DNA of 64,000 nt from Pandoraea oxalativorans (GTDB lineage Bacteria > Pseudomonadota > Gammaproteobacteria > Burkholderiales > Burkholderiaceae), in NCBI RefSeq assembly GCF_000972785.3, contig NZ_CP011253.3, positions 4,340,001 to 4,404,000 of the forward strand, given 5' to 3'. The first letter of the stretch is position 1, and every line of letters starts with the position of its first letter. Shown in pieces: positions 37,748-46,188 of the stretch. Under the pieces are notes generated by a model. The model had not been told where the DNA came from, did not search any database, and saw nothing but the letters and a program-made list of their open reading frames with translations. Position numbers and translations under genes: made by a program.

Positions 37748-38719
37748 ATGGTGGCGGTGCCTTTCGATACCGGGGAAGTGGTCCGGCGGCTGACGACCCG
37801 GCTCAAGATGCGTCATCTCGTGCTGTTGTTGCAGATTCAGCAGCACGGCTCGCTCACGCGCGTGGCCGAGCATATGGCGACGAGCCAGCCAGCCGTGACC
37901 AGCGCGCTGGCCGAGCTGGAAAGCATGCTGGGCGGCCCGCTCTTCGACCGCACCCCGCGCGGCATGACGCCGACACCGCTTGGCGACGTCGTGCTGGCCC
38001 GCGCGCAGGCGATGGTCCACGATCTCGACCACCTGACCCGCGATATCGAAGCCGTCATGGCCGGGCATGCGGCCCGCCTTCAGGTCGGCGTGATCCCGTA
38101 CATCTCCGGCAAGATCCTCTGCGCCGCCATCCAGCAGACGCTGGCCCAGATTCCCCAACGCCTGACCGTCACCCTGCACGAAGGCACCAGCGAATCGCTG
38201 ATGGCGCAATTGCGCGATCACACGCTGGACGTGGTGATCGCCCGCGCAGCGGCGAACGTCGACGTCACGCAGGTGCAGTTCGAAGTCCTGCACCATCAGG
38301 CCCCGCGCGTCGTGGCGAGCCGTCGTCTGGCGGCCCGGCTGGGGCGCAGCGCCCCGGTGTGGGCGCAACTGGCGGAACTCGACTGGGTCATGGGCGCGCC
38401 GAATACGCCGATGCGCGACCAGCTCTCCGACCTGTTCCTGCATGCCGGGGTGGTGCCGCCCGTGCCTGTGGTGGAGAGCTTTTCGTCCCGGTTGACGGGC
38501 GAATTGCTGGCCAGCAGCGAGCGCGCCGTGTCGTTACTACCCGCCGATATCGCCGAGGAACTGGTGCGTATCGCGGGCGTGGCCATCGTGCCCTGGTCGC
38601 TCACGTGGACGCTGCCGCCGGTGGCCATGTTCACCCGCCGCGAGAACCCGCGCGAGACGCACCGGCGCTTTACGCAGGCGCTGCGCGCCCAGTATCAGTT
38701 GATGGCGGGGACGTCCTGA
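37748..38719 (+). CDS. LysR-family transcriptional regulator
   Basis: A 323-residue LysR protein. Helix-turn-helix: RLKMRHLVLLLQIQQHGSL, TRVAEHMATSQPAVTSALAELESMLG. The effector domain begins near residue 105 with RLQVGVIPYISG. The AT-rich motif and inverted repeats upstream suggest autoregulation. It is divergent from maeB and could regulate it, though no direct evidence is visible. The downstream heptosyltransferase gene is 180 bp away and probably separate. Confidence 0.9.
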   Translation: MVAVPFDTGEVVRRLTTRLKMRHLVLLLQIQQHGSLTRVAEHMATSQPAVTSALAELESMLGGPLFDRTPRGMTPTPLGDVVLARAQAMVHDLDHLTRDIEAVMAGHAARLQVGVIPYISGKILCAAIQQTLAQIPQRLTVTLHEGTSESLMAQLRDHTLDVVIARAAANVDVTQVQFEVLHHQAPRVVASRRLAARLGRSAPVWAQLAELDWVMGAPNTPMRDQLSDLFLHAGVVPPVPVVESFSSRLTGELLASSERAVSLLPADIAEELVRIAGVAIVPWSLTWTLPPVAMFTRRENPRETHRRFTQALRAQYQLMAGTS

Positions 38720-38900
38720 GCGTTCTGCGCTTCGCGCGTCTGTGCCGGACCTGACGTCGCGCGAATACCTTGCCGACATGTCCCCCGAAAGGCGCTGAAA
38801 GTCCCTTTGCCGTCAAAACCGGCGAATTTCGGGAAATGAGGCCTTTTCAGCTCGTTTCCCGCACGATTGCCAGATTTGTGTCCGTCGTATTGTGTGGCTC

Positions 38901-40205
38901 ATGAACGACGCCGTCCCCCTCCCCATTCAGAACACCGCGACATCGGCCGCCCCTGCATCGGCCGGGACGCCGCTTGTCTCGCCCCCCGTCACCCCATTCG
39001 TCGCGTCTGCGCAGCAGATCTTTCTGGCCCCGGCGCTGCTACCCACGCAGGTCGGTCCTGCCGGGCTGCGCTTCGACTTCAACGACGGCGCGCGCGTGGT
39101 CATCCCCGACTTCGGTCAGCCACTGCCGTGGCGCGTGCGCATCAGCGATTTGCGCGACGACAGCACGCTCACGGAAGTCTCGCTGTCGTCGGGCGTGGTG
39201 CGCAGCCCCGCGAAGTACTACGTGCCATATGGCATCACGATCTGGCTGAACGACGTGGTGGTCTTCGAGCATCGCTTCGACCTGCGCGATCAGGATGTGC
39301 TGATCCAGATTCCGCTGGCGGCCCTGGGCGATGTGTTGGGATGGATTCCGTACGCCCTGCGTTTCAAGGACGTGCATGGCTGTCGGCTGGCGTGCGTGGT
39401 CACGCCAGCGGTGGCCGCGCTGTTCCGCGACGCGCATCCCGACGTCGAATTCGTTGCTCAGGAGAAGGTGGAGCGGCGCAAGTACTACGCGACCTACAAC
39501 GTCGGTCTGTTCTTCGACGATAAGGAGTTCACCCAGCAACCCCGCGACTTTCGCGAGACGGGACTGCACCGTACGGCCGCACACATTCTCGGCGTCGACG
39601 ACTCGGAAGCACGGGCGAAGACAGCGCTGCCGGACGTGTCACGTCCGATGGCCGAGCCCTATGTCTGCATCGCCGTGCAAAGCACGGCGCAGTGCAAGTA
39701 CTGGAATCGGCCAGGGGGATGGGACACCGTCGTTGCAGGCTTGCGTGAGCGTGGCTTTCAGGTGGTGTGCGTCGATCAGAAACCGCGCTACGGCAAGAAC
39801 GATTTCTGGCAATCGATCCCCGAGGGGGCCATCGATGCGACGGGCGACCTGCCGCTGACCGAACGCGCGCGCTGGCTGATGCACGCGAGCGCCTTCGTCG
39901 GCTTGTCGAGCGGCCTGTCGTGGCTGGCGTGGACGATGGACACACCGACGGTCCTCATCTCCGGCTTTACCCTGCCGCACAACGAGTTCGCGACCCCGTA
40001 CCGCGTGATCAACCCCGCCGTCTGCACGGGCTGCTGGCACGACCCCGCCATCCGCTACAACCACGACGACTTCCACTTCTGCCCGCGCCACAAAGGCACA
40101 GAACGTGCGTTCGAATGCACGACGTCGATTACACCGGAAGCGGTATTGTCGGCGGTGGATAGGGTGCCCGGGATGCGTCGAACACCGGACGCTTCGTGTT
40201 CGTAA
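38901..40205 (+). CDS. Autotransporter strand-loop-strand O-heptosyltransferase (TibC/BAHT family)
   Basis: A 434-residue protein from the ATG at 38901 (a GTG at 38892 is also in frame). The architecture is that of TibC/Aah-type enzymes, which add heptoses to Ser residues of autotransporter passenger domains in the cytoplasm. Seen: an N-terminal beta-rich domain (YYVPYGITIWLNDVVVFEHR), the catalytic GT-B part (CIAVQSTAQCKYWNRPGGWD, ASAFVGLSSGLSWLAWTMD), and the C-terminal iron finger with C375, C378, C394 and C406 in VCTGCWHD...FHFCPRH...FECT. All four Cys are present. No autotransporter or ADP-heptose biosynthesis gene is near, so the target lies elsewhere or is lost. No Shine-Dalgarno sequence is clear. 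Confidence 0.87.
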   Translation: MNDAVPLPIQNTATSAAPASAGTPLVSPPVTPFVASAQQIFLAPALLPTQVGPAGLRFDFNDGARVVIPDFGQPLPWRVRISDLRDDSTLTEVSLSSGVVRSPAKYYVPYGITIWLNDVVVFEHRFDLRDQDVLIQIPLAALGDVLGWIPYALRFKDVHGCRLACVVTPAVAALFRDAHPDVEFVAQEKVERRKYYATYNVGLFFDDKEFTQQPRDFRETGLHRTAAHILGVDDSEARAKTALPDVSRPMAEPYVCIAVQSTAQCKYWNRPGGWDTVVAGLRERGFQVVCVDQKPRYGKNDFWQSIPEGAIDATGDLPLTERARWLMHASAFVGLSSGLSWLAWTMDTPTVLISGFTLPHNEFATPYRVINPAVCTGCWHDPAIRYNHDDFHFCPRHKGTERAFECTTSITPEAVLSAVDRVPGMRRTPDASCS

Positions 40206-40343
40206 AATCGAGCCTTATCTGCGCAAAGATCGATTTCACGAACATGCGCGTATTGATCACTGCTTCACGTTAGCGGCTGCCTGAACGGCATGACGTGGGT
40301 TGGGCCTAAACTACCCACACCCTTCCCTGCGCCGTCAGCCCTC

Positions 40344-40895
40344 ATGCCCGCCAAAGCACGCAGCCCCGCCACCACTCCGACAAGCGCCACGTCCACCGAG
40401 CCGCCTGCGCTCGCCTCTATGCAGTCGCCTGCACTGCTTCGCCGCTTGCTGCGCGCCAGGGACCGCATGGATGCCGCCTCGCACGAGGCGTGGCCCGTCA
40501 AGCGACTCGCGGAGGTCAGCGGCACGTCCGAGGCGCACTTCTCCCGTTCGTTCAAACAGGCCTTCGGACTCCCCCCGCATCGCTATTTGCTAACCCGGCG
40601 CATCGAACAGGCCAGTACGCTCCTGCGCGACACCGACTTCAACATCACGGAAATCGCCTTTGCGACTGGCTGGGAGAGCATCGGCACCTTCGGACGGATC
40701 TTTCGCGACATCACAGGACAGAGTCCCGGCGAATTTCGCGAGCAGGTACGGGCCAGTGGCGCGCCACCGGCTCAGGTGCCGGGCTGCGTCCTGAAGGCGG
40801 CACAGCGGCCCGATCTCAACATCGCAGTTTTGGAGAAGCGCCGCCGCATGGCCGGCGGTAAAGTCCCTCCATCAACCAACGAGGAGGTCTTATGA
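40344..40895 (+). CDS. AraC-family transcriptional regulator
   Basis: A 183-residue regulator from the ATG at 40344; a further in-frame ATG at 40422 is possible. The N-terminal 25 residues are Ala/Thr/Pro-rich and probably unstructured. The double helix-turn-helix is clear: VKRLAEVSGTSEAHFSRSFK, FGLPPHRYLLTRRIEQA, then DTDFNITEIAFATGWESIGT and FGRIFRDITGQSPGEFR. There is no separate sensor domain, so it resembles short AraC proteins. Its stop overlaps the VOC reading frame start as ATGA, so the two were one operon and the regulator may have controlled the VOC gene. Confidence 0.88.
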   Translation: MPAKARSPATTPTSATSTEPPALASMQSPALLRRLLRARDRMDAASHEAWPVKRLAEVSGTSEAHFSRSFKQAFGLPPHRYLLTRRIEQASTLLRDTDFNITEIAFATGWESIGTFGRIFRDITGQSPGEFREQVRASGAPPAQVPGCVLKAAQRPDLNIAVLEKRRRMAGGKVPPSTNEEVL

Positions 40896-41329
40896 ACGAA
40901 GGAATTGGCGTGGTGGGGCTGTATGTCGACGATCAGGACGAAGCGCTCGCGTTCTATGTCGACAAGCTCGGTTTTCGCGTTCACACCGATGTGCGCAACG
41001 GCCCGTACCGCTGGCTGACCGTGCAGCATCCCGATCAGCCCACGTTCCAGCTCGGCCTGTTTGCGCCCGGTGCACCGATTCACGACGACGCCACCGCGTA
41101 GACGCTGCGTGCCATGGTCGCCAAGGGCGCCATGCCGCCGCTCGTGCTCTACGTGGCCGACTGCCGCGCGCACTACGCGCGACTCAAGGAGAAAGGCGTG
41201 GAATTTACGCAAGAGCCGGTGGACCGCTACGGCAGCGTCGATGCCGGTTTCCGCGATCCGGCAGGCAACGGCTGGAAGATGATTCAGCCGCCGAAAGAAG
41301 CGAAGTTAGGAAGTGACGCAATAAAGTGA
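40892..41329 (+). pseudogene. VOC/glyoxalase-family protein interrupted by an in-frame amber codon
   Basis: The first frame, 69 codons, begins MNEGIGVVGLYVDDQDEALAF and ends at TAG (41099-41101); the same frame continues for a further 76 codons (RAMVAKGAMPPLVLYVADCR then FTQEPVDRYGSVDAGFRDP then GNGWKMIQPP). Together they form a full-length (about 145 residue) VOC protein of the family often paired with AraC regulators. The stop falls between DDATA and TLRAM, where related proteins have a helix; CAG-to-TAG is the simplest single change. GGAGG precedes the ATG. Either a nonsense mutation or suppressed amber codon; both halves are otherwise intact, so the event looks recent. Confidence 0.88.
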
Positions 41330-41334
41330 AATGC

Positions 41335-41369
41335 CTGCGCCGCCACACCCGTCGGGGTAAGCGGCGCAG
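41335..41369 (+). terminator. Hairpin after the VOC gene, weak terminator
   Basis: CTGCGCCGC (41335-41343) pairs with GCGGCGCAG (41361-41369) across a 17-nt loop. No T-run follows; instead a GCGTC repeat does. It may work as a weak or Rho-assisted terminator. Confidence 0.45.
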
Positions 41370-41387
41370 CGTCGCGTCGCGTCGCGC

Positions 41388-41610
41388 TTACGCTTGATGC
41401 AACTGACGTCCCACGTCGAACATCGCCCCGAATTCGACCGCAGGCATGGGCACCCCGAACAGGTAGCCCTGCCCCTCGTCGCAACCGAGTCGACGCCACT
41501 TCCGCGTCGCGATAGAAGCTCGCGCGATTCGCGATGCCCGTCAGCACATCGGTGCTAGCGAGCCGCCGCAACACTTCACCGCCCTCGCGCAGCGTGCTGA
41601 GGTCATGCAC
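41388..41610 (-). pseudogene. Collapsed GGDEF-EAL (c-di-GMP) gene remnant
   Basis: On the minus strand the first about 35 codons read LREGGEVLRRLASTDVLTGI ANRASFYRD, the start of a GGDEF domain (the LTGxANR element). After about position 41497 the frame shifts by one, and the other frame reads GCDEGQGYLFGVPMPAVEF, GAMFDVGRQLHQA and stops at TAA (41388-41390), which is the last part of an EAL domain. Everything between, more than 300 codons in a normal GGDEF-EAL protein, is missing. It is thus a deletion remnant of a diguanylate cyclase/phosphodiesterase. It sits between the broken VOC gene and a LysR gene. Confidence 0.8.
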
Positions 41611-41634
41611 GTGCGATACGCGAATATTTTTAAT

Positions 41635-42555
41635 TCAGTGCGCGGTGCCGCCGACATCCCGATTCAATTCACGTGCCAGATAGCGCTCCATAAACTCGAC
41701 AAAGAGCCGTACCTTGGCCGAGAGATTGAGCCGCTCCGGATAGATTGCGTAGATATCCGCGGCCGGTAACGCCCAGTCGCTCAGCAATTGCGTCAGTGCA
41801 TTCGACGCCAGTGCGGATTGCACATCCCATTCAGACCTCACGAGCACACCGTGCCCGTCGAGCGCCCAGCGCAGCGTCGCCTCGCCGTCGTTGCTGCTCA
41901 TCGCCCCGTGCACCTTTACCAGTTCGTGCCGCTTGCCCTTGGTGAAATGCCACGTGCCGTATGCGGTGTCGTTCTCGCGCAGCACGATGCACAGATGATT
42001 GCGCAGATCGTCGGGCACCTTCGGCACGCCGTGGCGCGCCAGGTATTTCGGGGACGCGCACACCAGACGCCGGTTCGCCGCGATGCGTCGACCCACCACG
42101 CGCTGGTCGGGCAGTTCGCCGAAGCGAATACCGACGTCGAACGCGAACTCGGCCAGATTCATCGGTCGGTCTGTCAGATCGAGCTGCACTTCGACCTCGG
42201 GATACTGCTCGCGAAATTCGGATAGCGCGGGCACGACATGGCGGCGTCCAAAGCCGAACGTCGCGTTCACCTTCAGCAGACCGCGCGGCAAGTCGCGACT
42301 GCTCGACACCATGCGCTCAAGCTCCTGCACCTGTTCGATGATCTTCGAGCCGGTGCCGAGATACAGCTCGCCCTCGTGCGTCATCGCCAGTCGGCGGGTA
42401 GTGCGGTTCAGCAGCTTGACGCCCAGCCGTCGCTCCAACTGGCTCAGCCGCGCGCTGATTGCCGGGGGCGTCACGCCAAGGTCGCGCGCCAGCGCCGACA
42501 GGCTGCCTAACGTCACCAGACGGGCGAAGAATTCCAGATCGGCAATGGCATCCAT
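41635..42555 (-). CDS. LysR-family regulator, likely of the leuCD-like/2HCT operon
   Basis: A 306-residue LysR protein from the ATG at 42555; an upstream TTG (42567) is unlikely. HTH: IADLEFFARLVTLGSLSALA, RDLGVTPPAISARLSQLERR. The subfamily (RRLAMTHEGELYL, LLKVNATFGFGRRHVVPALS) is that of DmlR/YafC-like regulators, which often control malate or other organic-acid genes. It is divergent from the hydro-lyase operon and an LTTR-type site lies in the 124-bp gap. Confidence 0.9.
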   Translation of the reverse strand: MDAIADLEFFARLVTLGSLSALARDLGVTPPAISARLSQLERRLGVKLLNRTTRRLAMTHEGELYLGTGSKIIEQVQELERMVSSSRDLPRGLLKVNATFGFGRRHVVPALSEFREQYPEVEVQLDLTDRPMNLAEFAFDVGIRFGELPDQRVVGRRIAANRRLVCASPKYLARHGVPKVPDDLRNHLCIVLRENDTAYGTWHFTKGKRHELVKVHGAMSSNDGEATLRWALDGHGVLVRSEWDVQSALASNALTQLLSDWALPAADIYAIYPERLNLSAKVRLFVEFMERYLARELNRDVGGTAH

Positions 42556-42567
42556 TATTAAATTCAA

Positions 42568-42584
42568 CTTAAAAATAGGTTAAG
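42568..42584. promoter_or_regulatory. LTTR box between LysR and the hydro-lyase operon
   Basis: CTTAA (42568-42572) and TTAAG (42580-42584) form an inverted repeat with 7-bp spacer and contain a T-N11-A core. It lies 13 bp upstream of the LysR ATG and about 95 bp upstream of the leuC-like gene, as for LysR autoregulatory sites. Confidence 0.55.
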
Positions 42585-42679
42585 CGAATATGCATTTTGC
42601 GATTCTATGAACGAATTAGACTGCACGCAAGGTTGCGAGACACAGCAAAACGACGACCGCCCCCTTCGTGGAGTACCTC

Positions 42680-44092
42680 ATGGGACAAACGCTTTACCAA
42701 AAGATCGTGCGAAGCCATACGGCCTTCGACGTCGATGCGCAGCACGTCGCGCTCTATGCCGACCTGCACATCATGAACGAGTACACGAGCCCGCAAGCCT
42801 TCGCGGGACTGGCCGAGAAGGGCCTGCCGGTGCGCTGCCCGGAGAAGCAGATGGGGATCGTAGATCACGTCATTCCCACGCACCCGGTGCCGGTCGGCAA
42901 GCGCACCATCGTGATCGACGCGGCCGCCCATCAGGCCGCGAACTTCACCCGCAACTGCCAGAAGCACGGCATTCATCTGTTCGACGTGACGGACCCGGAG
43001 CAAGGCATCGAACACGTCGTGGCCCCGGAACTGGGGTTGATCCGCCCCGGCATGGTGGTGCTTTGCGGCGACAGCCACACGACCACCTACGGGGCACTCG
43101 GAGCGCTGGGTTTCGGCATCGGCACGTCGGAAGTCGAACACGTGCTGGCGACCCAAACGCTCATTTACCGTGTGGCACGCGACATGCGCATCCACGTCGA
43201 CGGCACGCTGGCAGGCGGCACCACGTCAAAAGACCTCGTGCTGTACATCATTGCCCGTATCGGGGCGCAAGGCGCACGCGGTTTCGTCGTCGAGTACACG
43301 GGCGCGGCCATCGAAGCACTGTCTGCCGAAGCCCGCATGACGTTGTGCAACATGACCGTCGAGGCGGGCGCGCGCGGCGCGCTCATCGCCCCCGACGCCA
43401 CCACGCTGCAATACGTCGGCGATCACATTCGCGATCTGTCCGGCGACGCGCTGGACGACGCCAAAACCCGTTGGCTCGCGCTGCGCTCCGACGAGGATGC
43501 CACTTTCGATATCACGCACCGTTTCGATGCCGCCGACGTCGCGCCCTTCGTGACGTGGGGCACGAGCCCCGATCAGGCCATTGCGATCAACGCACGCATT
43601 CCTTCGCTGTCGGAAGACGAAGTCGAGCGCCACAACGCGTCGAAAGCGCTGGGCTACATGGGGCTCGACGCCGGTCAGTCGCTCGATGGCTTGCCCATCG
43701 ATCATGTCTTCATCGGGTCCTGCACCAACGCACGTATCGAAGACCTGCGCGCGATTGCGGAGATCGTGCGAGGTCACAAGGTGGCCGACGGCGTACGGGC
43801 GATGGTCGTGCCGGGGTCGGGCCGCGTACGCGATCAGGCCGAGCGTGAAGGCATTGCCGATGCGCTCAAAGACGCCGGTTTCGAATGGCGTCAACCGGGC
43901 TGCTCGATGTGCCTCGCCATGAACGACGACATTCTCAAGCCCGGTCAGCGATGCGCATCGACCACCAACCGCAATTTCGAGGGACGTCAGGGACGCGGCG
44001 CACGCACGCATCTGATGAGCCCCGCCATGGCCGCCGCCGCCGCCATCGCCGGGCGCATCGTCGATATTCGCAAGGAGACCGCTCATGGCTGA
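42680..44092 (+). CDS. LeuC-like hydro-lyase large subunit (aconitase superfamily)
   Basis: A 470-residue [4Fe-4S] hydro-lyase. GGAG precedes the ATG at 42680. Iron-sulfur ligands are C348 (IGSCTNAR), C408 and C411 (PGCSMCLAMN). It starts GQTLYQKIVRSHTAF, carries GDSHTTTYGALGALGFGIGT and ends RTHLMSPAMAAAAAIAGRI. It is closest to 3-isopropylmalate dehydratase large subunits. The context, a LysR gene and a 2-hydroxycarboxylate transporter without other leu genes, argues for a different substrate such as citramalate or an alkylmalate. The stop overlaps the small-subunit start by 8 nt. Confidence 0.88.
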   Translation: MGQTLYQKIVRSHTAFDVDAQHVALYADLHIMNEYTSPQAFAGLAEKGLPVRCPEKQMGIVDHVIPTHPVPVGKRTIVIDAAAHQAANFTRNCQKHGIHLFDVTDPEQGIEHVVAPELGLIRPGMVVLCGDSHTTTYGALGALGFGIGTSEVEHVLATQTLIYRVARDMRIHVDGTLAGGTTSKDLVLYIIARIGAQGARGFVVEYTGAAIEALSAEARMTLCNMTVEAGARGALIAPDATTLQYVGDHIRDLSGDALDDAKTRWLALRSDEDATFDITHRFDAADVAPFVTWGTSPDQAIAINARIPSLSEDEVERHNASKALGYMGLDAGQSLDGLPIDHVFIGSCTNARIEDLRAIAEIVRGHKVADGVRAMVVPGSGRVRDQAEREGIADALKDAGFEWRQPGCSMCLAMNDDILKPGQRCASTTNRNFEGRQGRGARTHLMSPAMAAAAAIAGRIVDIRKETAHG

Positions 44093-44723
44093 GCACACGA
44101 TCGTAGCTGGCACGGCCGCCCCGCTGCCGCTGAACAATCTGGATACGGACCAGATCATGCCCAAGCAATTTCTGCTGGGCATCGACAAGTCCGGCCTCGC
44201 GCGCGGCGTGCTGTACGACCTGCGCACGAATGCCGACGGCACACCCGACGACACGTTCGTGCTGAACCGTGCGGCGTATCGCGACGCACGCATTCTGGTG
44301 GCCGGGGCCAACTTCGGTTGCGGGTCGAGCCGTGAGCACGCGGTGTGGGAGTTGCAGCAATCGGGGATCGAAGCGGTCATCGCACCGAGCTTCGGCGAGA
44401 TCTTCTACTTCAACGCGCAGAACAACCGTCTGTTGCTGATCGTGCTGGCTCCGGAAGCGATCGCGAAGCTGACCGAGACCGTGAGCGATCCCGCGCAAAA
44501 CGCTTTGACTATCGACGTCGAGCGCCAGTGTGTGGTGACGGCAAGCGGCGAGTCGTTCGCGTTCGATCTGCCGCCGCGTCAGAAGCGCATGTTCGTGGAG
44601 GGTCTCGACATGATCGGCATGACGCTCAAGGACAGCGACGCCATCGCCACATTCGAAGCCCGCCATCGCACCGAATTCCCCTGGATGCAAATCGATCTGC
44701 CCAGACAACAACGTACCGCCTGA
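44085..44723 (+). CDS. LeuD-like hydro-lyase small subunit
   Basis: A 212-residue swivel-domain subunit. LNNLDTDQIMPKQFL and GANFGCGSSREHAVWEL are the LeuD signatures, with the conserved Ser-Ser-Arg-Glu-His. The last 60 residues follow the LeuD pattern (FEGLD-like FVEGLDMIGMTLKDSDAI, then FPWMQIDLP). It pairs with the large subunit encoded just before it. In leucine synthesis LeuCD isomerises 2-isopropylmalate; here the substrate is open. The transporter starts 79 bp downstream. Confidence 0.88.
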   Translation: MAEHTIVAGTAAPLPLNNLDTDQIMPKQFLLGIDKSGLARGVLYDLRTNADGTPDDTFVLNRAAYRDARILVAGANFGCGSSREHAVWELQQSGIEAVIAPSFGEIFYFNAQNNRLLLIVLAPEAIAKLTETVSDPAQNALTIDVERQCVVTASGESFAFDLPPRQKRMFVEGLDMIGMTLKDSDAIATFEARHRTEFPWMQIDLPRQQRTA

Positions 44724-44802
44724 GTGAGAAGAGGCGCACGGCCGTCAGCCGGTACCGCAAGCGCCCTCACCGGACAGGTATTCCATCCTTTCAGGAGACA
44801 CC

Positions 44803-46125
44803 ATGAAAAGCCAGGCCACTCAGGCGAGCGCGACGCCGCTCGCCGCCCCCTCTCTGATGTCGAAATTCACCATCGGCGGCGCACCGCTGCCGATGTTCGT
44901 CGCCATTGCCGTCATCACCGGTCTTGCGGCTGTCACCGGACGCCTGCCCGCCGACATGATCGGCGGCTTCGCGGTGCTGATGATCGCAGGCATGTTGCTC
45001 GGCGAGATCGGTGGCGGGATTCCGGTCTTCAAGCACATCGGCGGCCCCGCGATTCTCTGTCTGTTCGTACCTGCCGCATTGCTCGGCAACGGGCTGATGG
45101 ACGACGCGATCTTCAAGGCGATCACCGTCACGATGAAGACGGCGAACCTGCAATATCTCTACATCGCGTGTCTGGTGGCGGGCAGCATGCTCGGCATGAA
45201 TCGGAAAATCCTGATTCAGGGCTTTCTGAAGATGTTCGTGCCGCTGCTGATCGGCACACTCGCCGCGATTGCTGCCGGATGCCTCGCTGGGGTGCCGTTC
45301 GGCTTCAGCCCGCGTCACACGTTCTTCTTCATCGTCATGCCGATTCTCGGTGGCGGTATCGGCGAGGGCATTCTGCCGTTGTCGATCGGCTATTCGGAGA
45401 TCACGGGCGAGACACAGGGGCATCTGATCGCGACGATGGTCCCCGCTGCGCTCATCGGCAATGTCGTGGCGATTCTTTCGGCGGGGCTGCTCAAGCGCTT
45501 CGGTGAGAAGCGTCCGCAATACAACGGCAACGGCATGCTCGTGCGCAGCGGCGAAGATCGCGTGCTGCTCGAAGGGCAGAACGTAGAACACGCGCTGGAT
45601 CTGCGTCTGATGGGACACGGTTTGCTGCTCGCGTGCACGCTGTTCATTCTCGGCGCATTGCTCGCGCCCGTGACCGGCATTCCGGGGCCGGTGCTGATGA
45701 TCGTCGCAGCAGCGGTGCTGAAGGTGTCGCGCCTGATTCCGCAAAGCATGGAGACCGGCGCGTATCAGATGTACAAGTTCATGTCGACGAACCTGACGTT
45801 CGCGATTCTGGTCGGGCTCGGGACGTTGTTCGTGTCGTGGGACAAACTCGTCGGTGCGTTCTCGACGGCCTATTTCGTGATCTGCGCTTCGACGGTGATC
45901 GCGATGGTCGTCTCGGGATTCTTCGTCGGCATGTGGCTGAAGATGTTCCCGGTCGAGTCGGCCATCGTCACCGCCTGTCATAGCGGTCTGGGCGGCACGG
46001 GCGACGTGGCGATTCTGTCGTCGTCCAATCGCATGGGACTGATGCCGTTCGCGCAGATTTCCACGCGTATCGGCGGTGCCGGGATGGTGGTGATCGCAAC
46101 GCTGCTGATGAAGTTCTGGCACTGA
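44803..46125 (+). CDS. 2-hydroxycarboxylate transporter (CitS/MaeN, 2HCT family)
   Basis: A 440-residue membrane transporter of the 2HCT family. Both reentrant-loop GGxG motifs are present: MPILGGGIGEGILPLSIGYS and GLGGTGDVAILSSSNRMGLM, with the arginine of the second loop region (ISTRIGGAG) that contacts the carboxylate. Eleven TM segments are expected and the hydrophobic profile fits. Family members are Na+ or H+ symporters or exchangers for malate, citrate or lactate. AGGAG precedes the ATG. It is the third gene of the LysR-controlled operon, so the hydro-lyase substrate probably enters here. Confidence 0.93.
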   Translation: MKSQATQASATPLAAPSLMSKFTIGGAPLPMFVAIAVITGLAAVTGRLPADMIGGFAVLMIAGMLLGEIGGGIPVFKHIGGPAILCLFVPAALLGNGLMDDAIFKAITVTMKTANLQYLYIACLVAGSMLGMNRKILIQGFLKMFVPLLIGTLAAIAAGCLAGVPFGFSPRHTFFFIVMPILGGGIGEGILPLSIGYSEITGETQGHLIATMVPAALIGNVVAILSAGLLKRFGEKRPQYNGNGMLVRSGEDRVLLEGQNVEHALDLRLMGHGLLLACTLFILGALLAPVTGIPGPVLMIVAAAVLKVSRLIPQSMETGAYQMYKFMSTNLTFAILVGLGTLFVSWDKLVGAFSTAYFVICASTVIAMVVSGFFVGMWLKMFPVESAIVTACHSGLGGTGDVAILSSSNRMGLMPFAQISTRIGGAGMVVIATLLMKFWH

Positions 46126-46188
46126 CGCGCAAGCGCGGATAGCCCCGCACGTTTAACCGACTCCCCTTGGGCCGTGGCGGTCCGGACC

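Noticed and set aside
41114..41329. Separate 71-residue gene after the VOC frame
   Set aside because: It is in the same frame as the preceding ORF and completes the VOC fold; better explained as one gene with an amber codon.
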